Shown: one piece after another, positions 55,688 through 64,000 of the stretch
Layout: each line of letters starts with the position of its first letter
How positions within the stretch are numbered: the first letter of the stretch is position 1
Assembly: GCF_030930995.1 (NCBI RefSeq)
Contig: NZ_CP133217.1
Span: 744,001-808,000 of the forward strand
DNA from: Thiothrix subterranea
Lineage (GTDB): Bacteria > Pseudomonadota > Gammaproteobacteria > Thiotrichales > Thiotrichaceae
Direction of reading: 5' to 3'
DNA: 64,000 bases
Made by a program: the position numbers and the translations under genes
Notes under the pieces: model-generated
The model's database searches: none
What the model saw: only the letters and a program-made list of their open reading frames with translations
Told to the model about the DNA's origin: nothing

Positions 55688-56752
55688 CTACGGCAACACG
55701 GCGTGAGCTTGAATTTGTAGCGGTACGACAAATGTCCCCAACTGTTCCAACACCACCGTGGCATAAGCCCCCGCTGGTAAGGCAAAACTCAGGCGCAAGG
55801 TGCTGTCATCCACCACCTCAAACCCCACCGTACCCACATTGACACGCAAGGCCCGGCGTTCCTGTTTCAGCCCCTGCTTTTCCAGCCCGGCGCAAAAAAT
55901 CGGGAAACGGGCGGCTTGTGCGGCTTCCAAATCGCGAGCCTCGACTGCGGTAGGCAATTCGCCGCGTCCCCACAACACGCCGGTCGGGTGGATGGCTTGC
56001 GTTGCCAAACGCGCAGGCAATTCCGCGCTGGCATCGTCGGCAAACCAGGCGCTGCCGCCTTCAAACATAAACACATCGCCCGGCACACGCTGATTCCAGG
56101 TGCCGTCTGCGACCCGTTGCGCCAACACATTATTGAAAATCCACGAACGCGCTGCTGACAAATACAAGCTGCGCTGGTTGCGTTGCTTTGGTTCTACGCC
56201 TGCCGCAAACCAGCGTTCCGCCTTGCGTAAATTGCCGAAGTTATGCCCGAAACGCTGGTCGCCGTAGTAATTGGGAATCCCGTGCTGGCTTATTTGTTCG
56301 CAAATCGCCGCCGCTTCAGCGAAATCGCCGCTGCAATGCCGCAGGGTGAGAATGAAACGGTTAGCTTCTAACGCGCCGCGTCGCAGCTTTTTGTCATGGC
56401 GCTGTTGCTGGAGAACTTCGATTTCAGCAGGCAGAGCAGCAAAATCCGGGTCAGCCATGCCCGGCAATTGCAGGCTAAACCATTGCGTGGTGATGGCATG
56501 GCGGTCTTTCAGCCCCGCGTAACCGACTTCCTTGGCAGGCACACCCGCACAGCGGGCGAGTTGCCCCGCCACCCAGTCGGTATTCGCACCGGTTTTGCGG
56601 ACTTGTACCCACAAATGTTCACCACTGCCGGTGAGGGCAATTTCCATTTGTTCATCGACGATAAAATCTTCCGGCAAACTGCGGAATTCACCGCGTAACG
56701 GGGCGGCATAAGCGCGGGCAAAGCCCGTGGTATCAAAGGTAGTTGGGTTCAT
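55688..56752 (-). CDS. truD: tRNA pseudouridine(13) synthase TruD
   Basis: A 354-residue TruD. The catalytic Asp lies in Gly-Leu-Lys-Asp-Arg-His-Ala-Ile-Thr-Thr-Gln near residue 80, and Asn-Tyr-Tyr-Gly-Asp-Gln-Arg-Phe-Gly is the family signature near 155. It makes pseudouridine at position 13 of tRNA-Glu. ATG 56752 is chosen (8 bases after the prenyltransferase stop); the frame is open to 56815. It is probably co-transcribed with the prenyltransferase. Confidence 0.92.
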   Translation of the reverse strand: MNPTTFDTTGFARAYAAPLRGEFRSLPEDFIVDEQMEIALTGSGEHLWVQVRKTGANTDWVAGQLARCAGVPAKEVGYAGLKDRHAITTQWFSLQLPGMADPDFAALPAEIEVLQQQRHDKKLRRGALEANRFILTLRHCSGDFAEAAAICEQISQHGIPNYYGDQRFGHNFGNLRKAERWFAAGVEPKQRNQRSLYLSAARSWIFNNVLAQRVADGTWNQRVPGDVFMFEGGSAWFADDASAELPARLATQAIHPTGVLWGRGELPTAVEARDLEAAQAARFPIFCAGLEKQGLKQERRALRVNVGTVGFEVVDDSTLRLSFALPAGAYATVVLEQLGTFVVPLQIQAHAVLP

Positions 56753-56759
56753 GCGCGAA

Positions 56760-57695
56760 CTATACCAGCCACAACGCCAAGGACAACAGCACGCCGTGCA
56801 ATACCGCACTGCCAATCGTCATTTTAATCGCCGGTTCGAGCTTGTGCGGCGCGTGGGCGTGTTCCACCAATTGCAAACCTGCCCGCAATGCAATCCCCAA
56901 CGGCAAAGCACTCAGCAACGCCATCGGTGGCAATACATCCAGCATGACCCACGTCACCAGCAACAACGTTGCCAGCAATACCGCCGCCACATAAACCTTT
57001 GCCGCCGCATCTGCCCCAAAGCGCACCACCCAATGGTGTTTGCCGCTGGCAGCATCCGCTTCGCGATCGGGAAACTGGTTAATCAGCAAAATATTCATGA
57101 TTAACAACGACAAAGGCAAACTGATCACGATCGGATACCAAGCCAGCGTGCCAGTTTGCACAAACCACGCGCCCAGCGGGGTGAGAATGCCAAAACTCAA
57201 GGCAATCGTCGGTTCGCCCAAGCCTCGGCTATTCAAACTCAGTGGCGGTGCGGAATAACCCCAACCAATCACCAAACCCGCCACGCCAATCCACAGCAAA
57301 TCCATCCCGCTTTGCCATGCCAATCCCACCCCGATCAGCATTGCCACCGAAAGCAAACACGCGCCGAACACGAAGGTTTCACCCGCGCTCAATACGCCGT
57401 TTTGGATAAAGCGACTGCCGCCGGTAAACGGGAACAAGCGTTGGGTATTGCGCCGATCCGTGCCATTTTGCTCGTCGTAGTAATCGTTCAACACATTCAT
57501 GCCCGCGTGTACCAGCATCACCGCCAGCACTGTCCACGCCAGTAACCAGCCGTGCAAGGCATAGCCTTGCGCCCACGCTGCCGCTGCGCCCACCAGCGCC
57601 GGTACAACACTTGCCGCCAGAAAAGCGGGGCGGGTTGCCAGCCAATACCGTAACAACGGCTGCTGCCGCAAACTCAGATCGGGTTCTTGTGCCAT
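56760..57695 (-). CDS. UbiA-superfamily prenyltransferase, MenA-like
   Basis: A 311-residue membrane protein with about nine hydrophobic segments. The first Asp-rich motif is [11 protein letters not shown] (about residues 70-80), and the second is Asn-Gln-Phe-Pro-Asp-Arg-Glu-Ala-Asp (about 207-215). The first motif resembles MenA (dihydroxynaphthoate polyprenyltransferase) more than UbiA. It is divergent from ubiD and starts the operon with truD. Whether it makes menaquinone or another prenylated product is open, as no other men genes are in the window. Confidence 0.82.
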   Translation of the reverse strand: MAQEPDLSLRQQPLLRYWLATRPAFLAASVVPALVGAAAAWAQGYALHGWLLAWTVLAVMLVHAGMNVLNDYYDEQNGTDRRNTQRLFPFTGGSRFIQNGVLSAGETFVFGACLLSVAMLIGVGLAWQSGMDLLWIGVAGLVIGWGYSAPPLSLNSRGLGEPTIALSFGILTPLGAWFVQTGTLAWYPIVISLPLSLLIMNILLINQFPDREADAASGKHHWVVRFGADAAAKVYVAAVLLATLLLVTWVMLDVLPPMALLSALPLGIALRAGLQLVEHAHAPHKLEPAIKMTIGSAVLHGVLLSLALWLV

Positions 57696-57778
57696 CGTGT
57701 CGCCTATCGCGCTGCAAAAAACCGGATTATACGCACGCCCATAGCCGCTCGGCGCGGATTTCCGTTATTATCCTTGCC

Positions 57779-59242
57779 ATGAAATACCATGACCTACGCG
57801 ACTTTATCCAACAATTGGAAAAAATGGGCGAACTCAAACGCATTAGCGTGGAAGTCGACCCCTATCTGGAAATGACCGAAATCGCCGACCGCGTATTGCG
57901 TGCTGGCGGGCCTGCCTTGCTGTTTGAGAATCCCAAAGGGCATAACACGCCAGTACTCGCTAACTTGTTCGGCACACCGCGCCGCGTGGCGTTGGGGATG
58001 GGTGAGGAATCCACCGATGCCTTGCGTGAAGTGGGCAAATTGCTGGCGTTGCTGAAGCAGCCTGATCCGCCGAAAGGGTTTAAGGATGCGTTGAATGCCC
58101 TGCCGATTTTCCGCAAAGTGCTGGATATGGCACCGAAAGTGGTCAGCAAAGCCGCGTGTCAGCAGGTCGTGGTGGAAGGCGATAAGGTGGATTTGAGCAA
58201 ACTACCGATTCAGCATTGCTGGCCGGGGGATGCCGCACCGCTGATTACGTGGGGCTTGGTGATTACCAAAGGCCCGAATCAGAAACGCCAAAATCTGGGG
58301 ATTTACCGCCAGCAAGTGTTGGGCAAGAACCGCGTGATTATGCGCTGGTTATCGCATCGCGGCGGCGCGTTGGATTTTCGCGAATTTCAGCAGGCGAATC
58401 CGGGGAAGCCGTTTCCGATTGCGGTGGCCATTGGCACTGATCCGGCAACGATTTTGGGCGCGGTGACACCGGTGCCGGATACGCTGTCGGAATATGCGTT
58501 TGCGGGGTTGTTGCGCGGTTCGCGGACGGAATTGGTGAAAGCCATTGGCTCGGATTTGCAGATACCGGCATCGGCGGAATTTGTGTTGGAGGGGCATATT
58601 TACCCCGATGACATGGCACCGGAGGGGCCTTATGGCGACCACACCGGCTATTACAATGAGATTGATAGCTTTCCGGTGTTTACCATCGAGCGCATTACGC
58701 ACCGCAAAGACCCGATTTATCACAGCACGTACACGGGGCGACCGCCGGATGAACCGGCGATTTTGGGATTGGCGTTGAATGAAGTGTTCGTGCCGATTTT
58801 GCAGAAGCAGTTTCCTGAGATTGTGGATTTTTACCTGCCGCCGGAAGGCTGTTCGTATCGCATGGCGGTGGTGAGCATCAAGAAGCAATATCCCGGTCAC
58901 GCCAAGCGGGTGATGATGGGGGTGTGGTCGTTCCTGCGCCAGTTCATGTACACCAAGTTCATTATCGTGGTGGATGATGATGTGAATACGCGCAAGTGGG
59001 AGGATGTGATCTGGGCAATGACCACGCGCATGGATCCGGCGCGGGATACCACGTTGATTGAACATACGCCGATTGATTATCTGGATTTTGCTTCGCCCGT
59101 GTCGGGCTTAGGGTCGAAGATGGGCATGGATGCGACCAATAAATGGCCGGGGGAAACCACGCGGGAGTGGGGTACGCCGATTGTGATGGATGCGACGGTC
59201 AAGTCCCGCGTGGATTCAATTTGGAAAGAGTTGGGGTTATGA
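57779..59242 (+). CDS. ubiD: 4-hydroxy-3-polyprenylbenzoate decarboxylase UbiD
   Basis: A 487-residue decarboxylase in ubiquinone synthesis that uses prenylated FMN made by UbiX. It begins Met-Lys-Tyr-His-Asp-Leu-Arg-Asp-Phe and carries the active-site segments Arg-Gln-Gln-Val near 175 and [11 protein letters not shown] near 280 (the catalytic Glu side). Length matches the E. coli enzyme. ATG 57779 is chosen over the long frame from 57611, which overlaps the divergent gene. Confidence 0.92.
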   Translation: MKYHDLRDFIQQLEKMGELKRISVEVDPYLEMTEIADRVLRAGGPALLFENPKGHNTPVLANLFGTPRRVALGMGEESTDALREVGKLLALLKQPDPPKGFKDALNALPIFRKVLDMAPKVVSKAACQQVVVEGDKVDLSKLPIQHCWPGDAAPLITWGLVITKGPNQKRQNLGIYRQQVLGKNRVIMRWLSHRGGALDFREFQQANPGKPFPIAVAIGTDPATILGAVTPVPDTLSEYAFAGLLRGSRTELVKAIGSDLQIPASAEFVLEGHIYPDDMAPEGPYGDHTGYYNEIDSFPVFTIERITHRKDPIYHSTYTGRPPDEPAILGLALNEVFVPILQKQFPEIVDFYLPPEGCSYRMAVVSIKKQYPGHAKRVMMGVWSFLRQFMYTKFIIVVDDDVNTRKWEDVIWAMTTRMDPARDTTLIEHTPIDYLDFASPVSGLGSKMGMDATNKWPGETTREWGTPIVMDATVKSRVDSIWKELGL

Positions 59243-59299
59243 TTTACAAATCATCCCAGTTGACAATTCTTAAAAGCATGACCCCATGTGCTCACTTAA

Positions 59300-59797
59300 T
59301 TAAGATAACTTGGCTATATCAATACTATCAATAGATACTTTTAATTGACCTTCATCCTCGCGTGTTGCAAAAACACTTAATGCAAAAGAATACTCTTTTT
59401 TACCTTGTGACTGGGGGATTAAAATTTTTATTTCATCTTGAATATACATTAGGCATACGCCTTCTTCATTCTCTTCCTTGATAGCGATGAGTTCGCGAGT
59501 AAAGCACTCGATATTACTCAGAAAAGTTAAAAAGGCTTTTGCTGTTTCTGATGTTTTATCTAAAGCATATTTAATGATGATAAAAACTTCATCCGATGGA
59601 TTGTCTATGGTGAAACTGTAAGTGGTATTTTTGTAAGCAGAGCGCAATTCATTGTTGTTATTCAGATCAATACTGAGGTCTCCAAATAACAAGCTAATTG
59701 CCATTCCGCGAGGCTGTACAGTTACTACTGGAGGATGAAACGATGCACTCATAACCGGCGGCAACACTGGAAATAGTGGTTTGGTTTCTGAGTTCAT
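59300..59797 (-). CDS. Hypothetical protein, last gene of the caspase/lipoprotein cluster
   Basis: A 165-residue protein I do not recognise. There is no signal peptide; the start is Pro/Val-rich, and the rest has alternating hydrophobic residues suggesting beta structure (Tyr-Ser-Phe-Thr-Ile-Asp-Asn-Pro-Ser-Asp). It is AT-rich, on the same strand as the caspase genes and 102 bases downstream of the lipoprotein gene, so it may belong to the same unit. It ends 58 bases from the convergent ubiD stop. Confidence 0.55.
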   Translation of the reverse strand: MNSETKPLFPVLPPVMSASFHPPVVTVQPRGMAISLLFGDLSIDLNNNNELRSAYKNTTYSFTIDNPSDEVFIIIKYALDKTSETAKAFLTFLSNIECFTRELIAIKEENEEGVCLMYIQDEIKILIPQSQGKKEYSFALSVFATREDEGQLKVSIDSIDIAKLS

Positions 59798-59898
59798 ATA
59801 ATTACTCCTAATTTTATTTCATGTGGAAATGAAATGAATGTCATTAATAAATTCATAAAGATAACCATTTGATCGTCATTAAGAAAGTTCTATATACA

Positions 59899-60372
59899 CT
59901 AAGGAATCTGAGTGCAATTATTTGTATCTACAAGAATAATATCTTGAAGTATGGATGTGGATGTTTTAATCTCATTAATTTGTGCATTTAAATCTACTAA
60001 ATTATGTGAGCTAATAGATACATCTTGACTACATATTTCTCTTAGTGGATTAACAAACAAGTGACGTTTTGTAGAAAAAAGATCTTTAGCAGCAGATTTA
60101 ACTGATTCCGTAAAACCCATGCACTCACCAGAATCAATATTGAAACCGTTACTTAAAAGCTTGATCAAGCCTCTAGTTTTTTCAATAGAAAAATCATTAT
60201 CATTTTTATACTTATTAATCATCGAAATATGTTCATTCATTACATTTTTTTCATCCTTACAAATATCATAAGGTTCAGTTGTCGGTTGCCTGTTGGGTGG
60301 TTGAAACACACATCCAGTTACCATGATAAAAGCCAAAAAAATAGATAAAAAAACAGTTCTAAAAAAGTTCAT
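59899..60372 (-). CDS. Hypothetical lipoprotein next to caspase gene
   Basis: A 157-residue protein with a clear lipoprotein signal: a hydrophobic run and Val-Thr-Gly-Cys at residues 17-20. The mature part is polar, with four more Cys that may form disulfides (Ile-Cys-Lys-Asp, Gly-Glu-Cys-Met-Gly, Ile-Cys-Ser-Gln, Asn-Cys-Thr-Gln). AGGTG 8 bases upstream supports ATG 60372. It follows the caspase gene by 30 bases. Function unknown. Confidence 0.6.
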   Translation of the reverse strand: MNFFRTVFLSIFLAFIMVTGCVFQPPNRQPTTEPYDICKDEKNVMNEHISMINKYKNDNDFSIEKTRGLIKLLSNGFNIDSGECMGFTESVKSAAKDLFSTKRHLFVNPLREICSQDVSISSHNLVDLNAQINEIKTSTSILQDIILVDTNNCTQIP

Positions 60373-60402
60373 GATTCGCACCTAAAATACATAAATAAAA
60401 GC

Positions 60403-61218
60403 TTAAATCTTTAAAAACTTACTATGGGAAAATATAGTGTCTTCATCACTAGGAAAAAAAATAACAGGATGAGTTCCTAAATTATTAAGACTCGCACGAG
60501 TTTGAAGCTCATAATGCATATCATGATAATTTCCATTAAATCCATTCTTCATTATATCCAAAAAAATAGTAGTAAAAGCACCATTTGGATCTCCATCGCT
60601 TGTTTTTTCATTATCGGCACAAGCAGAAATTTGAATAACAGAAGCTTTTATTTTTTTACGCTGATTTCGATTCAATAACATTTCATCGTAGATTGATACA
60701 TTATTGTCTTGAACTCTCTTAGCTTGATGAACATCAAGTTCTTTAACATTAAATTTTTTAACATCAGAAGATCTAGTAAGTGTTCCACTATGACATGAGT
60801 CAATTAAAAGTAAAATACGGACACCCTCTTTAAAATCAGCAAGATATTGATACAAAGTATCATCTAATATTTGTTTATCGTACAAGCAAAACGTTTCGTC
60901 GTACTTGTCTTTTTCAAAATCATTTTCTGATATATTTTTATCTTTAAGTTGTCCTCCATGACCAGATAATGTTACAAATAAAAAATCTTTCGGCTTCACT
61001 ATTGCATCAGAAAATGCCTTTAATGCCTTGGTAACAGAACCGAAGGTTGCTTTCTCATTATATTTAAAAATTGGCTCTCTATTAAAACCATGCTTTATTG
61101 AAAGCTCACACATGTTACATGCATCATTCTTGCATCCTATTAATTTATTATATGAATCACCATAGTGACTTTTATCTAAATTATTGAGTCCAATATGAAA
61201 AGAATAACCTTTACTCAT
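60403..61218 (-). CDS. Caspase family protease (peptidase C14)
   Basis: A 271-residue protein consisting of a single caspase-like domain. The catalytic dyad is His87 in Thr-Leu-Ser-Gly-His-Gly-Gly and Cys142 in Leu-Ile-Asp-Ser-Cys-His-Ser-Gly. The Asp before the Cys suits an Arg/Lys-cleaving orthocaspase (metacaspase type). A late Ser-Ala-Cys-Ala-Asp-Asn-Glu segment is also typical. There is no signal peptide. ATG 61218 has GGGGGG upstream and lies inside the end of the lipoprotein gene before it (8-base overlap). Natural substrates are unknown; its lipoprotein neighbours are candidates. Confidence 0.85.
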   Translation of the reverse strand: MSKGYSFHIGLNNLDKSHYGDSYNKLIGCKNDACNMCELSIKHGFNREPIFKYNEKATFGSVTKALKAFSDAIVKPKDFLFVTLSGHGGQLKDKNISENDFEKDKYDETFCLYDKQILDDTLYQYLADFKEGVRILLLIDSCHSGTLTRSSDVKKFNVKELDVHQAKRVQDNNVSIYDEMLLNRNQRKKIKASVIQISACADNEKTSDGDPNGAFTTIFLDIMKNGFNGNYHDMHYELQTRASLNNLGTHPVIFFPSDEDTIFSHSKFLKI

Positions 61219-62179
61219 TACTACACCCCCCCTCATTTTCAAGATATTCGGGACAGTTTTCATTGACTTCTTGTGATTGTCTTTCTTCTAAAGGATTCTC
61301 CTGTTTTTTTTCATTTTCTTTAATTATTTTAAATATCTCAGTTAATGAAGCTGCTATCGTAGAACCTGATGCTTTATCTATAGACATTTTCTCGTCCATC
61401 TTAGATGAAGAATACTCCGATAAAAAACCATTAACAAAGTTCAAGTTGCGTGTACTAGACCCTGATAATATCCCTGATTTTATTTTTGCCACTGCGATAA
61501 TATCCATTCTTAAAATATTCTTCTGATAAGTCGCTTTAATATTAGTGTCATTACAATCTTGCTCACAAATATTGACAGCAACAGAAATTGGCATTCTGAA
61601 TGGAATGCCTTTAATCGCAACATTGTTATTGATCTTGGCAGTCACGCTCAGATCAATAGGACTGAGGATTTTCCCATTTATATTATGGCCTATAGGAAAA
61701 TCTGCTTCATATATATTTTTTCTTTCACTATAAGTATAGGCAAGCAGAGAAGGATCAATGACTTGTACCAATGAACCACTTCTTGATGCATCATCGAAAC
61801 CTTTGCTTCCCAATCCAATTTTAACAAATGAACTTAATATATCCATGCTATGGTCTGTCAATGAAATACCCAAAGAATCTAGCACCCCATCATCGCCAAT
61901 TTTTATAGAAAAAGCACTATCTGTGAAAAAATTAGAAAAGACTTCAGGATTAACAGAGAAAATAGCTTTATTATCTGGAAGATTTTCAGTTGAAATATCG
62001 GTCACCTGGTCACCTGAGTAACTCAGTTTCAATACTGTCTTGGGTAGATAGAAGGGCATACCATTTACAATCGATCCCTCTTCGCCAATATCACTGATAT
62101 GTTTAACATTGACTTGAGAACAACCACTAAATAATATTATTCCAGACACAAAGACAATGATTTTTTTTAAAGAAAACAT
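61211..62179 (-). CDS. Hypothetical lipoprotein, first gene of the caspase operon
   Basis: A 322-residue lipoprotein with Leu-Phe-Ser-Gly-Cys at residues 16-20. The mature protein has two similar segments, Gly-Met-Pro-Phe-Tyr-Leu-Pro-Lys near residue 40 and Gly-Ile-Pro-Phe-Arg-Met-Pro near 190, suggesting an internal repeat. The C-terminal 40 residues are Glu/Gln/Asn-rich and end in an acidic, Cys-containing tail. AT-rich like the rest of the cluster and translationally coupled to the caspase gene. The family is not recognised. Confidence 0.6.
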   Translation of the reverse strand: MFSLKKIIVFVSGIILFSGCSQVNVKHISDIGEEGSIVNGMPFYLPKTVLKLSYSGDQVTDISTENLPDNKAIFSVNPEVFSNFFTDSAFSIKIGDDGVLDSLGISLTDHSMDILSSFVKIGLGSKGFDDASRSGSLVQVIDPSLLAYTYSERKNIYEADFPIGHNINGKILSPIDLSVTAKINNNVAIKGIPFRMPISVAVNICEQDCNDTNIKATYQKNILRMDIIAVAKIKSGILSGSSTRNLNFVNGFLSEYSSSKMDEKMSIDKASGSTIAASLTEIFKIIKENEKKQENPLEERQSQEVNENCPEYLENEGGCSNE

Positions 62180-62421
62180 TTAAACCACCTGTTCTTAATT
62201 ATCAAGCGATAGATTACAAACCGTCTTGGCTGAACAATTACAAACTAAGACGCAGAAATATATTTACAAGCAATTTCTTATTTAAAAATAATACTTAAAT
62301 TAAAAGACAGAAAATATAAGACAAATGTCTAAAATTCATCTATTACTTTCATCGATGTAATTGACAGAAAAATATAAACAGTTGGCTAGACTTTTTCTTT
62401 TACATGATATTCCGAAGATGT

Positions 62422-63390
62422 CTAGCGTTGAGCTTTAACATTGATTTGAAGTTGAAACCCAGCGCCCTGACCTTCGCCCTGAGTAACCTTGAATAAGAAC
62501 CCATTCCTCTCACACTCCCCCAACACAAACCCCAGCCCCAACCCATGCCCATTCACCTTAAAACTCTGCCCATTCCCCCGCATCACCGCCTCAATCTGCG
62601 CCGCCGTCATTCCCACGCCATTATCTTCCACCGCAATAACTATCTGATTATTCAAGACTTCAGCCGTAACCCTAACCTCGCCCCCCAACTGATCCCCGAA
62701 CCGTGCCTCCACCGCCTCCAACGCATTCTTCACCAAGTTATGGATAATCAGATAAGTCGCCCCAGTGCGTTCCTCAAAACTGTACTGTGCCGCATCCGGC
62801 GGGAACACCACCGACAACGCCACCTGCGGGTAAGATTGCCCATGTCCTATTAATAAACGCACATCCTCTTGCAGTTCCGCCAACGAAAGCGTGCGGGTAG
62901 TCGCGTGCTTATTGCCTATCCCATCCAGTATCAAATGGGTTACTTGGGTCATATACCCCAAGGCTTTTTCCAAGCGGTCTATGTCTTTTGGCATAGCCAC
63001 CGGGGAATAGCGCAGGTTATCCACCGACAGTTTAGCAATGCCGATCAGGTTATTAATTTCATGGGTAACAACGCGGACAGAATGCCCAACGGCAGCATCG
63101 CGCTGCAAACAATGGGCTTCGCGTTCAATCACGGTGCAGTGCAATTGCGCCGCAAACAATTCCTGCAATTCGGCGTGTAAAGCGTGCCCGAATCGAAAAA
63201 ACAAGGCCGCCAGCCCCACATAGCCCAGCAACCAATACCACCAGGGAATAACACTACAAAAGACCCCGCCCAGCACAAACACCACCGTCGTCAGAATCAG
63301 CGGCAAAATTACCTGCACCAGCAAACGGTAATAATGCCGCCGTAAATACGTGTCCCACGCCGCATCCTGAATCGGTGGTTGTACCTGCAT
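62422..63390 (-). CDS. Membrane sensor histidine kinase
   Basis: A 322-residue kinase with two N-terminal membrane segments (about residues 25-70), a short coiled linker, a phospho-acceptor His in Val-Val-Thr-His-Glu-Ile-Asn-Asn (about 108), and HATPase_c with Asn-Leu-Val-Lys-Asn-Ala-Leu-Glu-Ala (N box), Asp-Asn-Gly-Val-Gly (G1) and Gly-His-Gly-Leu-Gly-Leu-Gly (G2). It has no periplasmic sensor of note. The partner NarL-type regulator gene lies 19 bases upstream on the same strand, so the two form an operon. Confidence 0.85.
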   Translation of the reverse strand: MQVQPPIQDAAWDTYLRRHYYRLLVQVILPLILTTVVFVLGGVFCSVIPWWYWLLGYVGLAALFFRFGHALHAELQELFAAQLHCTVIEREAHCLQRDAAVGHSVRVVTHEINNLIGIAKLSVDNLRYSPVAMPKDIDRLEKALGYMTQVTHLILDGIGNKHATTRTLSLAELQEDVRLLIGHGQSYPQVALSVVFPPDAAQYSFEERTGATYLIIHNLVKNALEAVEARFGDQLGGEVRVTAEVLNNQIVIAVEDNGVGMTAAQIEAVMRGNGQSFKVNGHGLGLGFVLGECERNGFLFKVTQGEGQGAGFQLQINVKAQR

Positions 63391-63409
63391 GAATCCTCAC
63401 TGGGTCAAG

Positions 63410-64000
63410 TTACAACACCCCTAAACGTGTTGCGGCCTGCACCGCTTCTGTCCGATTACGCGCATGGAGGGTGCGCAAAATCGCACTCACGTGCAGTTTC
63501 ACTGTGCCATCCGAACAATTCAGCTCTCTGGCAATGGATTTATTGGGCAAACCGCGTGCCATCAAGCGAATGACATCGCGCTGACGCGGTGTCAAACCAC
63601 TGTTATCAGTCGGTGGTGGCAAATTCGGGGGAGGTGGGTCTTTCGGTTCAGCCCGTTGACGCACCTCGGCTAACATCGACGGCGAAATATAAATTTCCCC
63701 CGCCAAAATCAAATGCAACGCATTTTTCACATCGCCTACGCCCGCTGACTTCGCGATATAACCTCGCGCACCCTTGGCAAGGGCTTGATTCATCATCTCT
63801 GAATTGTCTGAGCCAGAAATAATGACAATCGGGGTCTCCACCGCAACACTGGCGTGTAACGTCTCTAAGCCCGCCACACCGCTTTGCCCCGGTAGAAAAA
63901 CATCCAACATAATCAGATCGAACGGTGCATATTGGCGCACCACGCCTGCGGCTTCTTCCACCGAACCGACTTCAAATACCGCTGCACTGGGGTAAAAACG
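63410..64000 (-). CDS. NarL/FixJ-type response regulator (partial, start outside window)
   Basis: A minus-strand gene entering from the right edge; about 196 codons are visible. It has the receiver part with the Asp acceptor in Ile-Met-Leu-Asp-Val-Phe-Leu-Pro and the Lys of Ile-Ala-Lys-Ser, a Pro-rich linker, and a LuxR-type helix-turn-helix (Leu-Thr-Pro-Arg-Gln-Arg-Asp-Val-Ile-Arg-Leu to the C-terminus). The frame stays open to base 64000, so the internal start at 63961 is not the true one. It is paired with the kinase that follows. Confidence 0.88.
   Translation of the reverse strand, partial: RFYPSAAVFEVGSVEEAAGVVRQYAPFDLIMLDVFLPGQSGVAGLETLHASVAVETPIVIISGSDNSEMMNQALAKGARGYIAKSAGVGDVKNALHLILAGEIYISPSMLAEVRQRAEPKDPPPPNLPPPTDNSGLTPRQRDVIRLMARGLPNKSIARELNCSDGTVKLHVSAILRTLHARNRTEAVQAATRLGVL

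Overview
The window reads like a chromosome segment of a sulfur-oxidising gammaproteobacterium, most likely Thiothrix or a close relative (Thiotrichales). This is inferred from gene content (a SoeABC sulfite dehydrogenase, a secreted rhodanese, pyruvate:ferredoxin oxidoreductase, FAD-linked D-lactate dehydrogenase plus LutABC) and protein style; no rRNA or other marker is present to prove it. Genes are dense, on both strands, often coupled by ATGA, GTGA or TAATG overlaps. No tRNA, rRNA or CRISPR array was seen.

Layout. 1-5.4 kb: the start of a CbiM-like permease, a VanZ-like protein, and a minus-strand metal-handling operon (CobW GTPase, ZrgA-like His-rich protein, LolD-type ATPase, VF530 protein, FtsX-type permease, DUF3299 lipoprotein) resembling Zur-controlled zinc uptake loci. 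5.4-10 kb: a BLUF photoreceptor, a rhodanese, and a FIST sensor with a hybrid histidine kinase. 10-15.2 kb: a FitAB/VapBC-type toxin-antitoxin pair and a porG-porA-porB-NADPH oxidoreductase operon. 15.3-19.6 kb: a PQQ sugar dehydrogenase and a psiE-luxR operon whose luxR is split by an antisense group II intron with a decayed reverse transcriptase. 19.8-24.4 kb: soeABC with an FNR-like site upstream and a terminator downstream. 24.6-30.4 kb: accessory genes (AlbA_2/ATPase protein, EF-hand repeat protein, YaeQ, an HNH nuclease with a MerR-fused C5 methyltransferase).

30.7-37.9 kb is mainly housekeeping: speE, smg, dprA, a SBP-LysM fusion with a Sel1 protein, hisBH, moaA, dsbB. 37.9-40.2 kb is accessory (ATPase remnant, AbiEii-type nucleotidyltransferase pair, DUF433 protein, HNH protein). 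40.2-47.5 kb is a complete lactate regulon: lldP-dld face lldR-lutABC across an intergenic region with three LldR-type operators. 47.5-55.5 kb is a defence-like zone: a RloB-like/ATPase pair, a hybrid kinase, a 1.7 kb AT-rich TIR cassette bracketed by a perfect 65-bp direct repeat, an hsdM fragment, an IS3 element that split a 74-codon gene, and a Uma2 nuclease. 55.7-59.2 kb holds truD, a MenA/UbiA prenyltransferase and ubiD. 59.3-62.2 kb is an AT-rich operon of two lipoproteins, a caspase-like protease and an unknown protein. The window ends in a two-component pair.

The most notable observations are the TIR cassette with its 65-bp duplication, the caspase/lipoprotein operon, the split luxR (restored to exactly 250 codons when the intron is removed), the split small gene at the IS3 site, and palindromic repeats inserted in frame in lutA and lutC.
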